DNA from: Mycobacteriales bacterium
Lineage (GTDB): Bacteria; Actinomycetota; Actinomycetes; JAFAQI01; DASSKL01
Length of the DNA: 64,000 nt
Direction: 5' to 3'
NCBI GenBank assembly: GCA_035690485.1
Contig: DASSKL010000060.1
Coordinates: 25,937 to 89,936, forward strand
In this document: positions 53,857 through 63,026 of the stretch, piece after piece
How the letters are laid out: every line of letters starts with the position of its first letter
How positions within the stretch are numbered: the first letter of the stretch is position 1
The notes under the pieces: generated by a model
Told to the model about the DNA's origin: nothing
Database searches by the model: none
Seen by the model: the letters and a program-made list of their open reading frames with translations, nothing else
Program-made: the position numbers and the translations under genes

Positions 53857-54911
53857 GCGGCGGCGACGTCACCAGGGACGGCCTGCGCGGGGTGCGCCCC
53901 GACCGCGACGCGATGACCGGCAACCTCGATGGAGAGAGGCGGAAGCCGGGCCGGCGACGCCGCGGTCGCGCCGAGCAGCAGATGGTGCCGGACGCGGAGT
54001 TCACGTCCTACTACGGCAGGCCGGTGATCAAGGCGCCGGTGTGGGAGGCGCCCGACATCCCCGGCTACATCTTCCTCGGCGGGCTCGCCGGCGCCTCATC
54101 GATGCTCGCGGCCGGAGCCGACCTCAGCGGCCGCGGCGAGCTGGCGAAGGTCTGCAAGGTCGCCTCTCTCGGCGCGATCAGCCTGTCGGCGCTGGCGCTG
54201 GTCCACGACCTCGGCAAGCCGTCGCGCTTCCTCAACATGCTCCGCACCCTCAAGGTCACCTCGCCGATGAGCGTGGGTTCGTGGCTGCTCGCCGCCTACG
54301 GACCGGCGACCGGGGTCGCGGCACTGTCGTCGGTCACGGGCTTCCTACCTCCGCTGGGCGCGGCCGCGACCGCGGGCGCGGCGACCCTCGGTGGTCCGGT
54401 GGCCGCCTACACCGGCGTACTCCTTGCCGACACCGCGGTGCCGGCCTGGCACGGCGGCTACCGCGAGATGCCGTTCGTCTTCACCGGGTCGGGTGCGGCG
54501 GCGGCCGGCGGCCTGGCGCTCGGGTTGGCCGACCACGGCATCCCGATGCGCCAGCTCGGTCCGGCCAGGGCCTTCGGTGTGCTCGGCGCGGCGCTCGAGC
54601 TGGTCGCGTCCGAAGCCATGGAGAAGCGGCTCGGCCTGGTCGCGGAGCCCTACCAGAAGGGCAACAAGGGCGCTTACTACGTCAAGGCGGGCAAGGCGCT
54701 GACCGCGCTCGGCGCGGTCGGGGCGGTGGCGTCGATGCGTGCCGCGCCGCTGACCCGGGCCGCCGGGGCCGCGCTGTTCCTCGGCTCGCTGGCCACGAAG
54801 TGGGGCATCTTCCACGCCGGCTTCGCCTCGGCCGACGACCCGAAGTACACCGTCGTCCCCCAGCGCGACCGGATCGAGCGCGGAGAGCAGGCGCGAGCCA
54901 CCGCCGACTGA
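53853..54911 (+). CDS. NrfD/PsrC-type membrane subunit of formate dehydrogenase
   Basis: A 352-residue membrane protein with an N-terminal hydrophilic segment of about 60 residues followed by eight to nine helices; IPGYIFLGGLAGASSMLAAG is the usual NrfD opening. It would pass electrons to menaquinone. GTG start overlapping the fdhB stop (GTGA). The N-terminal extension is basic and longer than in typical NrfD. Confidence 0.88.
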   Translation: MSGGDVTRDGLRGVRPDRDAMTGNLDGERRKPGRRRRGRAEQQMVPDAEFTSYYGRPVIKAPVWEAPDIPGYIFLGGLAGASSMLAAGADLSGRGELAKVCKVASLGAISLSALALVHDLGKPSRFLNMLRTLKVTSPMSVGSWLLAAYGPATGVAALSSVTGFLPPLGAAATAGAATLGGPVAAYTGVLLADTAVPAWHGGYREMPFVFTGSGAAAAGGLALGLADHGIPMRQLGPARAFGVLGAALELVASEAMEKRLGLVAEPYQKGNKGAYYVKAGKALTALGAVGAVASMRAAPLTRAAGAALFLGSLATKWGIFHAGFASADDPKYTVVPQRDRIERGEQARATAD

Positions 54912-54968
54912 GCGCTGCTCAGGCATCAGGTCGGGCAGCACCGGCCGGGTCGGAGCCGCGCCGCAGGG

Positions 54969-55904
54969 TCAGGCGCTCGAGGCTGCTTCCGCGTCGGCTC
55001 CCAGCGACACGGTCTCCCCGTGGCCGGTGTGCTCGGCCTCCTCCTTCTCCTGTTCGTGCAACGCCTGCACGACCGGAGACGTGTCGAGCAGCACGATGCC
55101 CGCGATCATCGCGGCGATGCCCGCGATGGCGACCCCGAGTGCCAGCGGGGCGGTGCGGATCGACTCGCCGAACAGCGCGAGGCCGATGCCGATGGCGACG
55201 AGCGGCTCGGCCGCGTCGACGACGGGCATGCTCGACGCCAGCGGCCCGGCCTGGAACGCCGACTGGATGAGCAGCAGCCCGAAGATGCTGGTCAGCGTCA
55301 TCGCGTAGATCTCCCAGGACTCGAAGCCCGAGATGGCGCCCTTGGAGAACTTGTTGGTTGCCGCGGCCATGAGGCCCGACTCGGTCCCCATGGTGGCGGC
55401 CGCGGCCAGCGCGATCAGCGAGGCGCGCATCGGCCCGCTGATGCGCCGCTGGATCAGCAGCGCGCCGGCGACCAGGATCGCGATCGCGGCGAGCACCGGG
55501 GTCCACTGCCCGATCGGCTGGATCGGGTTGCCCTGGGTCGGGGCGGCCGCGGCGATCGCCGCGGCGATGCCCACCGCCACGGCCAGCACGCCGATCCAGT
55601 CGCGGCGGCGCAGCCGCATCTTGTGCAGCCGCAGCGAGATCGGGATCGCGAACAGCAGCTCCGACACGATGATCGGTTGCACGACGGCCAGCGGCGCGAA
55701 GTTCAGCGCGAGGGCCTGGAAGACGTAGGACAGGACCGCGCAGGAGATGCCCGCGACCCACAGCCGCTGGTGCAGCAGATCCCAGATCAGCCGCGGGGAG
55801 AGCGACTCGCCCTCGGGCCGCGTGCTCGCGACCCGTTGCTGCAGCACCCCTCCGATCGCGAAGAACAGGCCCGCGATGAGGGCAGCGATGATGGCGACGT
55901 ACAC
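54969..55904 (-). CDS. DMT-superfamily transporter (EamA-like)
   Basis: A 311-residue membrane protein with nine to ten helices; the segments LNFAPLAVVQPIIVSELLFA and VDAAEPLVAIGIGLALFGES follow the two-repeat EamA design. Exporters of amino acids or other metabolites belong here; the substrate is unknown. ATG start. The hydrophilic C-terminal tail is Glu/His-rich. Confidence 0.83.
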   Translation of the reverse strand: MYVAIIAALIAGLFFAIGGVLQQRVASTRPEGESLSPRLIWDLLHQRLWVAGISCAVLSYVFQALALNFAPLAVVQPIIVSELLFAIPISLRLHKMRLRRRDWIGVLAVAVGIAAAIAAAAPTQGNPIQPIGQWTPVLAAIAILVAGALLIQRRISGPMRASLIALAAAATMGTESGLMAAATNKFSKGAISGFESWEIYAMTLTSIFGLLLIQSAFQAGPLASSMPVVDAAEPLVAIGIGLALFGESIRTAPLALGVAIAGIAAMIAGIVLLDTSPVVQALHEQEKEEAEHTGHGETVSLGADAEAASSA

Positions 55905-56008
55905 CGGGCGTTCATGCCCGGCCGGGGACGCTTGCAGTCACCGGACCGGGCACGGGTCCGCCCGAGGCCTCGCTGGCCTACGCCGGGGAAACCGCTCGTG
56001 TCGCCGGC

Positions 56009-57127
56009 TCAGTCGAGCAGCGCCGCGGCCAGGCGCTCGCGGTGCTCGACGGCGTCGCCGAACAGCAGCTCGGAGCTCTTGGCGCGGCGGTAGTAGAGGT
56101 GGGCGTCGTGCTCCCAGGTGAAGCCGATGCCGCCGTGGATCTGGATGTTGTCGGCGGCGGCGTGGAAGTAGGCGTCGGAGCAGTAGGCCTTGGCCAGCGC
56201 GGCAACCATGGGCAGCTCGTCGGAGCCCTCGGCGGCGGCCCAGCCGGCGTAGTAGGCCGCGGAGCGCGCCGACTCGACTTCCAGCAGCATGTCGGCGCAC
56301 TTGTGCTTGACCGCCTGGAAGCTGCCGATCGGCCGGCCGAACTGCACCCGCAGCTTGGCGTAGTCGACGCTCATGTCGAGGCAGCGCTGCGCACCGCCGA
56401 CCTGCTCGGCCGCGAGCGCGACGATCGCCAGGTCGAGGGTCTGGCGGAGCAGGTCGCGGCCCGCGCCCTCGGTGCCGATCAGCCGGGCCGGCGTGCCGGT
56501 GAGGGTGAGTTCGGCCTGCTTGCGGGTCATGTCGAGCGTCTGGACGGCGCGGCGGGTGAGACCGGCGGCGTCGGCCTGGACCGCGAAGACGCTGGGCCCG
56601 CCGGGCGCCTGCGCCGCGACGAGGATCAGGTCGGCGGTGTGGCCGTCGAGGACGAACGCCTTGCTGCCGTCGAGGGTCCAGCCGCCGTCACCGGCCTTCG
56701 TCGCCGTGGTGGCGACGTCGTCGAAGTCGTAGCGGCCGGAGTCCTCGGCGACCGCGAACGTCGCGATCGTCGCGCCCTCGGCCATGCCGGGCAGCAGCTC
56801 CTTCTTCGCCGCGTCGTCACCGGAGAGCAGCAGCGCGTTGGTGGCGAGGGCGACCGTGGAGAAGTAGGGCGCGGGCAGCAGCGCCCGGCCCATCTCCTCG
56901 AAGACGACCATGAGCTCGACCTGGCCGAAGCCGGCGCCGCCGTGCTCCTCCGGGATCGCCATGCCCTGCAGGCCCAGCTGCTGGGCCATCTGCGTCCAGA
57001 CCGTCGGGTCGTAGCCCTCGTCGGTCTCCATGAGCCGGCGCACCTCGGCCGACGAGGCCTTGTCCTCGAGGAACCGGCGCAGCGAGCGACGCAGCTCTTC
57101 CTGCTCCGCGGTGAACGCCATGATCAT
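56009..57127 (-). CDS. Acyl-CoA dehydrogenase family protein (second of a pair)
   Basis: A 372-residue flavoprotein of the acyl-CoA dehydrogenase fold. QIHGGIGFTWEHDAHLYYRR near the C-terminus is the usual flavin/substrate block. It starts with ATG overlapping the upstream gene by 4 bp (ATGA), so the two probably form a heteromer, as in the FadE26/27-type alpha2beta2 enzymes of steroid and long-chain degradation (inference). The expected catalytic glutamate cannot be placed with certainty in this subunit. Confidence 0.88.
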   Translation of the reverse strand: MIMAFTAEQEELRRSLRRFLEDKASSAEVRRLMETDEGYDPTVWTQMAQQLGLQGMAIPEEHGGAGFGQVELMVVFEEMGRALLPAPYFSTVALATNALLLSGDDAAKKELLPGMAEGATIATFAVAEDSGRYDFDDVATTATKAGDGGWTLDGSKAFVLDGHTADLILVAAQAPGGPSVFAVQADAAGLTRRAVQTLDMTRKQAELTLTGTPARLIGTEGAGRDLLRQTLDLAIVALAAEQVGGAQRCLDMSVDYAKLRVQFGRPIGSFQAVKHKCADMLLEVESARSAAYYAGWAAAEGSDELPMVAALAKAYCSDAYFHAAADNIQIHGGIGFTWEHDAHLYYRRAKSSELLFGDAVEHRERLAAALLD

Positions 57128-58434
57128 GACTGCGACTCCTTCTGCGTGCCGACGCGCAGGTCCTTGAACGCGACGTTCTTCGAGACGTCGGGCTCCTTGG
57201 GCAGGCCGAGCACCCGCTCACCGATGATGTTGTGCTGGATCTCGTCGGAGCCGCCGTAGATCGACGGAGCCGGCGCGCCGAGGAACTGCAGGGCGAGCGA
57301 GCCGTGCAGCGGCGCGTCGTCACCGGCGAGCATCCCGCGCGCCCCGGCGATCGACATGCCGACGTCGCGGGACAGCCGGGTGATGTGGGAGACCATCAGC
57401 TTGCCGAGCGACGCCTCGGCGCCCGGGCGGCCGCCGGCCGCGACCGCCGCCTTGGCGCGCAGGCCGTTCCAGCGGTTGAGCTGGCCGAGGGTGTAGAGCC
57501 GGGCGAGCTGCTGGCGGACGTTGGGGTCGCCGGCGCGGCCGGTCTCCTTGGCCAGCTTGATGAAGCTCTCCGCGCCGCGGCCGGCCATCGCCGAGCCGGT
57601 CGCGCGCTGGGCGGGGGCCGCGGTGCGCAGGCTCTCGATGTAGTCACCGACCGACTGGTCGAGCTGGTCGGCGACCCGGGTCCCCCCTGGCGCGCTGATC
57701 GAGAAGCCCAGGCTGCCGCCGGCACCGAGGCCGACCCGCTCGTTGGCCAGCGTGGTCAGGGCGACGCCCCAGCCGCCGTTCAGGTCGCCGATGATGTTGG
57801 CGGCGGGCACGCGCGCGTCGGTGAAGAACACCTCGGCGAAGTGCGACTCACCGGTGATCTGGCGCAGCGGCCGCACCTCGACGCCGGGCTGGTTCATGTC
57901 GAACGCGAAGTAGGTGATGCCGCGGTGCTTCGGCGCATCGCGGTCGGTGCGGGCGAGCAGCATGCCGAGATCGGCACCGAGGCCGCCGGAGGTCCACACC
58001 TTCTGCCCGTTGATGACGTACTCCGCGCCGTCGAGCTCGGCCCGGGTCTGCAGGCCGGCCAGGTCGGAGCCGGCGCCGGGCTCGCTGAACAGCTGGCACC
58101 ACGCTTCGTCGCCGACGAGGATCGGCCGGATGAAGCGGCGCTTCTGCTCGTCGTTGCCGTGCGCGATGATCGTCGGTGCGGCGAGCATCCGCGACAGACC
58201 CGCTGGCGGGCCGGGCGCGTGGACCTTGCGGAACTCCTCGAACGCCACTGCCGCGAGGTCGTTGGACAGGCCCTTGCCGAACCACTCCGTCGGCCAGGTC
58301 GGGCAGGCCCACCCGGAGTCGGCGAGCCGCGCCAGCCACTCGCGCAGCGGGATCTTCGGGTCGAAGCTCGTGTCGATGAAGCCGCGCACCTCGGCGCGGA
58401 CGGCATCGGCCGTGGCCAGGGCGGAATCCGCCAT
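57124..58434 (-). CDS. Acyl-CoA dehydrogenase family protein (first of a pair)
   Basis: A 436-residue acyl-CoA dehydrogenase. CQLFSEPGAGSDLAGLQTRA is the FAD-binding motif, YVINGQKVWTSGG the substrate loop, and IYGGSDEIQHNIIGERVLGL the C-terminal block. Initiation is from ATG at 58434 (AGGTG upstream) rather than GTG at 58443. The two-gene unit sits downstream of a 17-bp palindrome. It oxidises a CoA thioester to its enoyl form; the substrate is unknown. Confidence 0.9.
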   Translation of the reverse strand: MADSALATADAVRAEVRGFIDTSFDPKIPLREWLARLADSGWACPTWPTEWFGKGLSNDLAAVAFEEFRKVHAPGPPAGLSRMLAAPTIIAHGNDEQKRRFIRPILVGDEAWCQLFSEPGAGSDLAGLQTRAELDGAEYVINGQKVWTSGGLGADLGMLLARTDRDAPKHRGITYFAFDMNQPGVEVRPLRQITGESHFAEVFFTDARVPAANIIGDLNGGWGVALTTLANERVGLGAGGSLGFSISAPGGTRVADQLDQSVGDYIESLRTAAPAQRATGSAMAGRGAESFIKLAKETGRAGDPNVRQQLARLYTLGQLNRWNGLRAKAAVAAGGRPGAEASLGKLMVSHITRLSRDVGMSIAGARGMLAGDDAPLHGSLALQFLGAPAPSIYGGSDEIQHNIIGERVLGLPKEPDVSKNVAFKDLRVGTQKESQS

Positions 58435-58477
58435 CGTGGTCACCTCGTCGGTCGGACTGTGGGGTGCCGACGAGGCT

Positions 58478-58494
58478 ACCGAATCTGATTCGGT
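58478..58494. promoter_or_regulatory. Palindromic operator upstream of acyl-CoA dehydrogenase pair
   Basis: ACCGAATCTGATTCGGT is a perfect 17-bp palindrome (8-bp arms and a central T), 43 bp upstream of the acyl-CoA dehydrogenase start. A related short palindrome CCGAATTCGG (63777-63786) lies before another acyl-CoA dehydrogenase at 63870. Probably a TetR-type regulator site; no regulator gene is adjacent. Confidence 0.6.
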
Positions 58495-58527
58495 TTGGTC
58501 CAGGCAGGTGGCGGCCGGATCGGAGGT

Positions 58528-59649
58528 TCAGCGCAGGTTGAGGACCTCGACCAGGGTGCGTGCTGCGGCACCGCCCGCGTCGGTGGCGATGTCGAGGGCA
58601 CGGCGTACGTCGAGGTCCGCGCGCAGCGCGTCGAGGACGGCCGCCTCCGCCGCCCCGTCGCCGCCGCGGCCGGCCCCGGAGTAGAGCGCCTCGAGCGCGG
58701 TCGCCGCGGCCTCGAGCTCGGCCGGGTCGTAGTCCCACGGCTGCGACCACGAGCGGCGGAGCAGCAGCAGGCGAATCGCGGCGGCGCTGTGCTGGTGCAG
58801 CAGGTCGGAGACCAGCACGAGGTTGCCGGCCGACTTCGCCATCTTGTGACCGTCGAGGCGGACCGTGCCGACGTGCAGCCAGCCACGCGAGAACGGCGCG
58901 ACGCCGGTGATCGCCTCGCCCTGGGCGGCCTCGTAGGCGTGGTGGGGGAAGCGCAGGTCCGCCCCTCCGGCGTGCAGGTCGATGGCCGGCCCGAACGTCG
59001 ACAGCACCATCGCCGTGCACTCGGCGTGCCAGCCGGGTCGCCCGTCGCCCCACGGGCTCGGCCACGCCGGTTCGTCGGGGCGGGCGGCCTGCCAGACCGT
59101 GACGTCGAGCGGGTCGTCCTTGCGCGGGTCGCCGGGCTCGTCGTCGTACTCCGTCAGCAGTGCGATGGCCTCGTCGTGACTCAGCCCGGCGCGGTCGGGG
59201 ACGCCGGCGCCGCGGAAGTAGACGGTGCCGTCGCGGACGTAGGCCGCGCCGCGGTCGACCAGCCCGGCCGCGAGGGCGATCACCTCGCGGATGTGGGTGC
59301 GCGCCCGCGGCTCGTGGGTCGGTGGCGTGACACCGAGGGCGGCCAGGTCGCGGTCGAAGTAGTACTGCTGCACGGCGGCGAACCGGTCGTACTCCGCGCC
59401 GGCGCGGCGGGCCGCGGCGAACAGGTGCTGGTCGACGTCGGTCACGTTGCGGCAGAGCTCGGCGTCGGTGCCGAGCCGGCGCAGCAGGCGGACGACGACG
59501 TCCACCCAGACGGTGGTGGCGGCGTGCCCGAGGTGCGTCACGTCGTAGGGCGTGACGCCGCAGGCGTAGATCCGAGCCCGGCCGACCAGCGGCAGCGGTC
59601 GGCCGGCGATCGTCACGGGCCGCAGGGTCTCCCGGAGGTCGAGCGCCAT
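58528..59649 (-). CDS. MshC/cysteinyl-tRNA-synthetase-like cysteine ligase
   Basis: A 373-residue class I synthetase-fold protein. YACGVTPYDVTHLGH with C30 and the HIGH-like HLGH (39-42), C211, H236-H237 and E240 form the zinc/cysteine pocket seen in CysRS and MshC. KMAKS (269-273) stands for KMSKS, followed by AGNLVLVSDLL. The protein lacks the tRNA-anticodon domain; MshC is similar but slightly longer (about 410). MshC joins cysteine to GlcN-inositol in mycothiol synthesis. This may be a second MshC-like paralogue with another acceptor; the real mshC might be elsewhere. It lies 4 bp after the MFS gene. Confidence 0.78.
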   Translation of the reverse strand: MALDLRETLRPVTIAGRPLPLVGRARIYACGVTPYDVTHLGHAATTVWVDVVVRLLRRLGTDAELCRNVTDVDQHLFAAARRAGAEYDRFAAVQQYYFDRDLAALGVTPPTHEPRARTHIREVIALAAGLVDRGAAYVRDGTVYFRGAGVPDRAGLSHDEAIALLTEYDDEPGDPRKDDPLDVTVWQAARPDEPAWPSPWGDGRPGWHAECTAMVLSTFGPAIDLHAGGADLRFPHHAYEAAQGEAITGVAPFSRGWLHVGTVRLDGHKMAKSAGNLVLVSDLLHQHSAAAIRLLLLRRSWSQPWDYDPAELEAAATALEALYSGAGRGGDGAAEAAVLDALRADLDVRRALDIATDAGGAAARTLVEVLNLR

Positions 59650-59653
59650 GACC

Positions 59654-60853
59654 TCAGCCTGACACGCGGCGGGGCGTGCGGGTCAGGGCCGTCGCCGCGA
59701 GCCCGGCCGCGCCCGCGACGGCGATCGTGACGGCCATGGGTACGGCGGTGTGCGAGCCGGCCAACCCGACGAGCGGGGCCGCGGAGGCACCGAGCACGTA
59801 CTGCACGACCCCGACGAGCGCGGAGGCGGCCCCGGCCGTGCGCCCGTGCTCGGCGAGGGCCAGCGCGGTCGCGTTGGGCGAGGTGAGGCCGACCGCCGAC
59901 ACCACGACGAACAGCGAGGGGAGTACGCCGGCCAGTCCGGCTCCGATCAGCACCGACACGACGATGCCGATGCCGCCGGTCGCCGACAGGACGAGGCCGA
60001 GCAACAGGAGCGGACGCGGGCCGGTGCGGTGCACGGTGCGGGCGCTGACCTGGCTGAGCAGGATCAGGCCCGCGGCGTTCATCGCGAACACTCCGCTGAA
60101 CGCCTGCGGCGACAATCCGTAGATGTCCTGCAGGACGAACGAAGAGCCGGAGATGTAGGCGAACATCGCGGCGAAGCCGAGGCCGCCCGCGAGCGCGTAG
60201 CCCGTGAACTGCCGGTCGGTCAGCAGGTGGCCGAACACGGTCATCGTCGTGCGCCAGCGACCGGGCTGCCGGCGTTCCGCGGGCAGCGACTCGGGCAACC
60301 ACCGGGCCGTCGACGCCAGCAGCAGCCCGCCCATCAGCGCGAGCGCGACGAAGACGCCCCGCCAGCTGGTGACCTTGAGCAGCTGCGCGCCGGCGATCGG
60401 CGCGACGATCGGCGCGACGCCGAGCACGAGCATGAGCGCGGCGTAGACCCGTGCGGCCGCGGTGCCGCCGTGCAGGTCCCTGACCACCGCACGGGCCACC
60501 ACGACCGCGGCTGCACCGGAGGCCCCCTGCAGGAACCGCAGCGCGATCAGCACCTCGATGGACGGGGCGACCGCGCACAGCAGCGAGGCGACGACGAACC
60601 CGGCCAAGCCCGCGAAGACCGGCGGGCGCCGGCCGACGCGGTCGCTGATCGGGCCGATGACCAGCTGCCCGAACGCCAGGCCGCCGAGCAGCGCGGTAAG
60701 CGTGAGCTGGGCGACGCTGCTGCTCGCCGACAGGTCGCGCGACAGGGACGGCAGCGCGGGCAGGTAGGCGTCGATCGACATCGGCGTCATCGCCGTCATC
60801 GCGCCCAGCAGGATGATGCCGGCCTGCGGAGTCTCCGACTCCTCGGTCGACAC
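59654..60853 (-). CDS. Bcr/CflA-type MFS multidrug exporter
   Basis: A 399-residue, 12-helix MFS protein. LLGAMTAMTPMSIDAYLPAL at the start and ISDRVGRRP (motif A) identify the Bcr/CflA subfamily, exporters of bicyclomycin, chloramphenicol or small thiols. It lies between the flavoprotein gene (41 bp upstream) and the MshC-like ligase (4 bp downstream), indicating one transcript. Export of the cluster's product is plausible. Confidence 0.85.
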   Translation of the reverse strand: MSTEESETPQAGIILLGAMTAMTPMSIDAYLPALPSLSRDLSASSSVAQLTLTALLGGLAFGQLVIGPISDRVGRRPPVFAGLAGFVVASLLCAVAPSIEVLIALRFLQGASGAAAVVVARAVVRDLHGGTAAARVYAALMLVLGVAPIVAPIAGAQLLKVTSWRGVFVALALMGGLLLASTARWLPESLPAERRQPGRWRTTMTVFGHLLTDRQFTGYALAGGLGFAAMFAYISGSSFVLQDIYGLSPQAFSGVFAMNAAGLILLSQVSARTVHRTGPRPLLLLGLVLSATGGIGIVVSVLIGAGLAGVLPSLFVVVSAVGLTSPNATALALAEHGRTAGAASALVGVVQYVLGASAAPLVGLAGSHTAVPMAVTIAVAGAAGLAATALTRTPRRVSG

Positions 60854-60894
60854 TCGGGGACTCCCGCCGCGCGAGCGCGCGGGCCGCGCGCCGG

Positions 60895-62145
60895 TCAGCC
60901 CGAGTCTAGGAACGTCTCAGCGAGCAGCCGGCCGGTGCGGCTGCGCCGGGCCAGCGGCCCGGCCGCAGCCCGGATGAGCCGGGCGGCGGTCAGCGCCGGC
61001 CGAGGGGTTGCGCCGTCGAGCAGGTCGTTCCAGGTGAGGGACCACGTGCCGGCGAGTCGCCGTCCCACCGGCGCCGACGTCAGCGCCCGGGCACCCACGG
61101 AGACGACCGCGGGGTGGCGCAGCAGCGCGGCCTGAAGCGGGGCGGCGAGGTTGAGGTACGGCGAGAAGCGGTCGGCGAGGGACTGCCGGTAGACCGCCGC
61201 GGCGTCACCGGGGGACCGGCAGATCGCCCGCGCGGCCAGGACAGCGCTCTCCATGGCCGGACCGATGCCTTCGCCCTGCAACGGGTTGACGAGTCCGGCC
61301 GCGTCACCGACGAGCAGCACCCGCCCCGCGGCGGGGACGGTGCCGACGGTGCCCATCTTCAGCCAGCCGCCCTGCACGTCCTCGACCTCGCCGCAGGGCA
61401 GCAGCCCCCGCGCGACCAGCCCCTCGACGTAGGCCGTGAGGTCGGCGCGGGTCCGCCGGCTGCCGCTTCGGTCGTCGAGCAGCCCCACGCCGATGCCGAC
61501 GTTGGCACGCCCGTCGACGCCGGGGAACAGCCACCCGTAGCCCGGGTAGGCCCGGCCGGGCCGCTCGTCGCGCAGGCTGATCATCGGGAGGTCGGGGACG
61601 GCCGGCAGGTAGCCGCGCAGCGCGAACCCCCACAGCACCTGCTCGCTGCGCACGAGACCGGCCTGCTCGGCGACGACGCTGAGCGCGCCGTCGGCGCCCA
61701 CGACGTGGTCGGCGTCGACCCGGTGGTTGCCGGCGGTGGTCAACCGCGTGTGCCCGTCGACCGAGGCCAGCCCGGTCACGCGCGCCTGGACGCCCTCGGC
61801 ACCGGCGTCGAGGGCGGCGGACCGTAGCGCCGCGTCGAACGTCGTGCGCGGGCAGACCAGCGCGTGGCCGGGATAGCTGCGACCCGGGAACGCCGGCAGC
61901 CGGACGCGCCGCCCCGCGGGCCCTTCGACGTACATGTCCGATGCCGGCGGCCCGGCGACCGCGACGCCGTGCGCCTGCAGCAGGGCGACGCCGCGCGGCC
62001 CGACCAGGTCGCCGCAGGCCTTGGCCCGGGGGAACTCACTCTTGTCGATCAGCGCCACCCGGGCGCCCTGGCGGGCGAGCTGGAGCGCGGCGATGCTGCC
62101 GGCGGGTCCGGCGCCGACCACGGCCACGTCGTAGCGCGCTGCCAC
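60895..62145 (-). CDS. Geranylgeranyl-reductase-family flavoprotein (MenJ-like)
   Basis: A 416-residue FAD enzyme. VVGAGPAGSIAALQLARQGA is the FAD dinucleotide motif; FPGYGWLFP-type GRAYPGYGWLFP and RVLLVGDAAGLVNPLQGEGI are the GGR blocks. These enzymes reduce isoprenoid double bonds in chlorophyll, archaeal lipids or menaquinone (MenJ). The GTG at 62145 is selected with CAGGAGG upstream. Divergent from a MenG-like methyltransferase, consistent with quinone or isoprenoid tailoring. Confidence 0.88.
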   Translation of the reverse strand: MAARYDVAVVGAGPAGSIAALQLARQGARVALIDKSEFPRAKACGDLVGPRGVALLQAHGVAVAGPPASDMYVEGPAGRRVRLPAFPGRSYPGHALVCPRTTFDAALRSAALDAGAEGVQARVTGLASVDGHTRLTTAGNHRVDADHVVGADGALSVVAEQAGLVRSEQVLWGFALRGYLPAVPDLPMISLRDERPGRAYPGYGWLFPGVDGRANVGIGVGLLDDRSGSRRTRADLTAYVEGLVARGLLPCGEVEDVQGGWLKMGTVGTVPAAGRVLLVGDAAGLVNPLQGEGIGPAMESAVLAARAICRSPGDAAAVYRQSLADRFSPYLNLAAPLQAALLRHPAVVSVGARALTSAPVGRRLAGTWSLTWNDLLDGATPRPALTAARLIRAAAGPLARRSRTGRLLAETFLDSG

Positions 62146-62267
62146 CCGGCCTCCTGAACCGACCAGCCGCTTCCCCCGTGGCACCGACGATGGCAGGAGA
62201 TGTCCCGGTTGGCCACCGGATGGTCGCACCTGGCGCGTTCGGGGGTCGCAGGCCTACGGTCGACGGT

Positions 62268-63026
62268 ATGGCGGCACCCGCGCAGTCTGTCGGCGCGCGC
62301 ACCGACATCAACCGCGTCGCCCGCCGGCTCTTCACGCCGATGCCGGCACGCTACGACCGGCTGGCGTTCCTGTTGTCCTTCGGGCAGGACCGGCGATGGC
62401 GGCGGGCCGTCGTGGACCGCATCGTCGCCGCGTCGCCGGCCGTTGTGCTCGATGTGGCCACCGGACCGGCCGGCGTTGCCCTCGCGATCGCCGCGCGCTC
62501 GCCGGCCCGGATCGTCGGCGTCGACCTCACCGAGGCGATGCTGCGCGAGGGGGTCGCCAACGTCCGGCGGGCCGGCCAGCAGTCTCGTATGCACCTGGCG
62601 CTGGCCCGCGGCGAGCGGCTGCCGTTCCGTGACGGGACCTTCGACGCGATCTCGTTCTCCTACCTGCTCCGCTACGTTGACGACCCGGTGGGAACCGTCG
62701 CCGAGCTGGCCCGATGCCTGCGCCCGGGCGGCACGTTGGCGAGCCTCGAGTTCCACGTGCCGCCGAACGCGCTGTGGCGCGCCGCGTGGGTGCTCTACAC
62801 GCGGTTGCTGCTGCCGGTGCTCGGCCTGCTGACCGGCGGCCGCCCCTGGTGGCGGGTCGGGCGGTTCCTCGGGCCGAGCATCTCCGGGCACTACCGCCGG
62901 TTCCCGCTGCAGGCACACGTCGAGGCCTGGCAGGCGGCCGGACTCGTCGACGTCGACGTGCGGCTGATGAGCCTCGGCGGCGGTCTCGTCATGAGCGCCC
63001 GCAAGCGGGATGCGTCGGCGCCATGA
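62268..63026 (+). CDS. UbiE/MenG-like class I methyltransferase
   Basis: A 252-residue SAM methyltransferase. VLDVATGPAGVALAIAA is the SAM motif I and RYDRLAFLLSFGQDRRWRRA resembles the N-terminal region of demethylmenaquinone methyltransferase. The other motifs are DAISFSYLLRYVDD and ARCLRPGGTLASLEFHVPPN. It may act on a menaquinone-like or isoprenoid compound, but it is diverged from ordinary MenG, so a paralogue is likely. ATG at 62268. Confidence 0.83.
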   Translation: MAAPAQSVGARTDINRVARRLFTPMPARYDRLAFLLSFGQDRRWRRAVVDRIVAASPAVVLDVATGPAGVALAIAARSPARIVGVDLTEAMLREGVANVRRAGQQSRMHLALARGERLPFRDGTFDAISFSYLLRYVDDPVGTVAELARCLRPGGTLASLEFHVPPNALWRAAWVLYTRLLLPVLGLLTGGRPWWRVGRFLGPSISGHYRRFPLQAHVEAWQAAGLVDVDVRLMSLGGGLVMSARKRDASAP

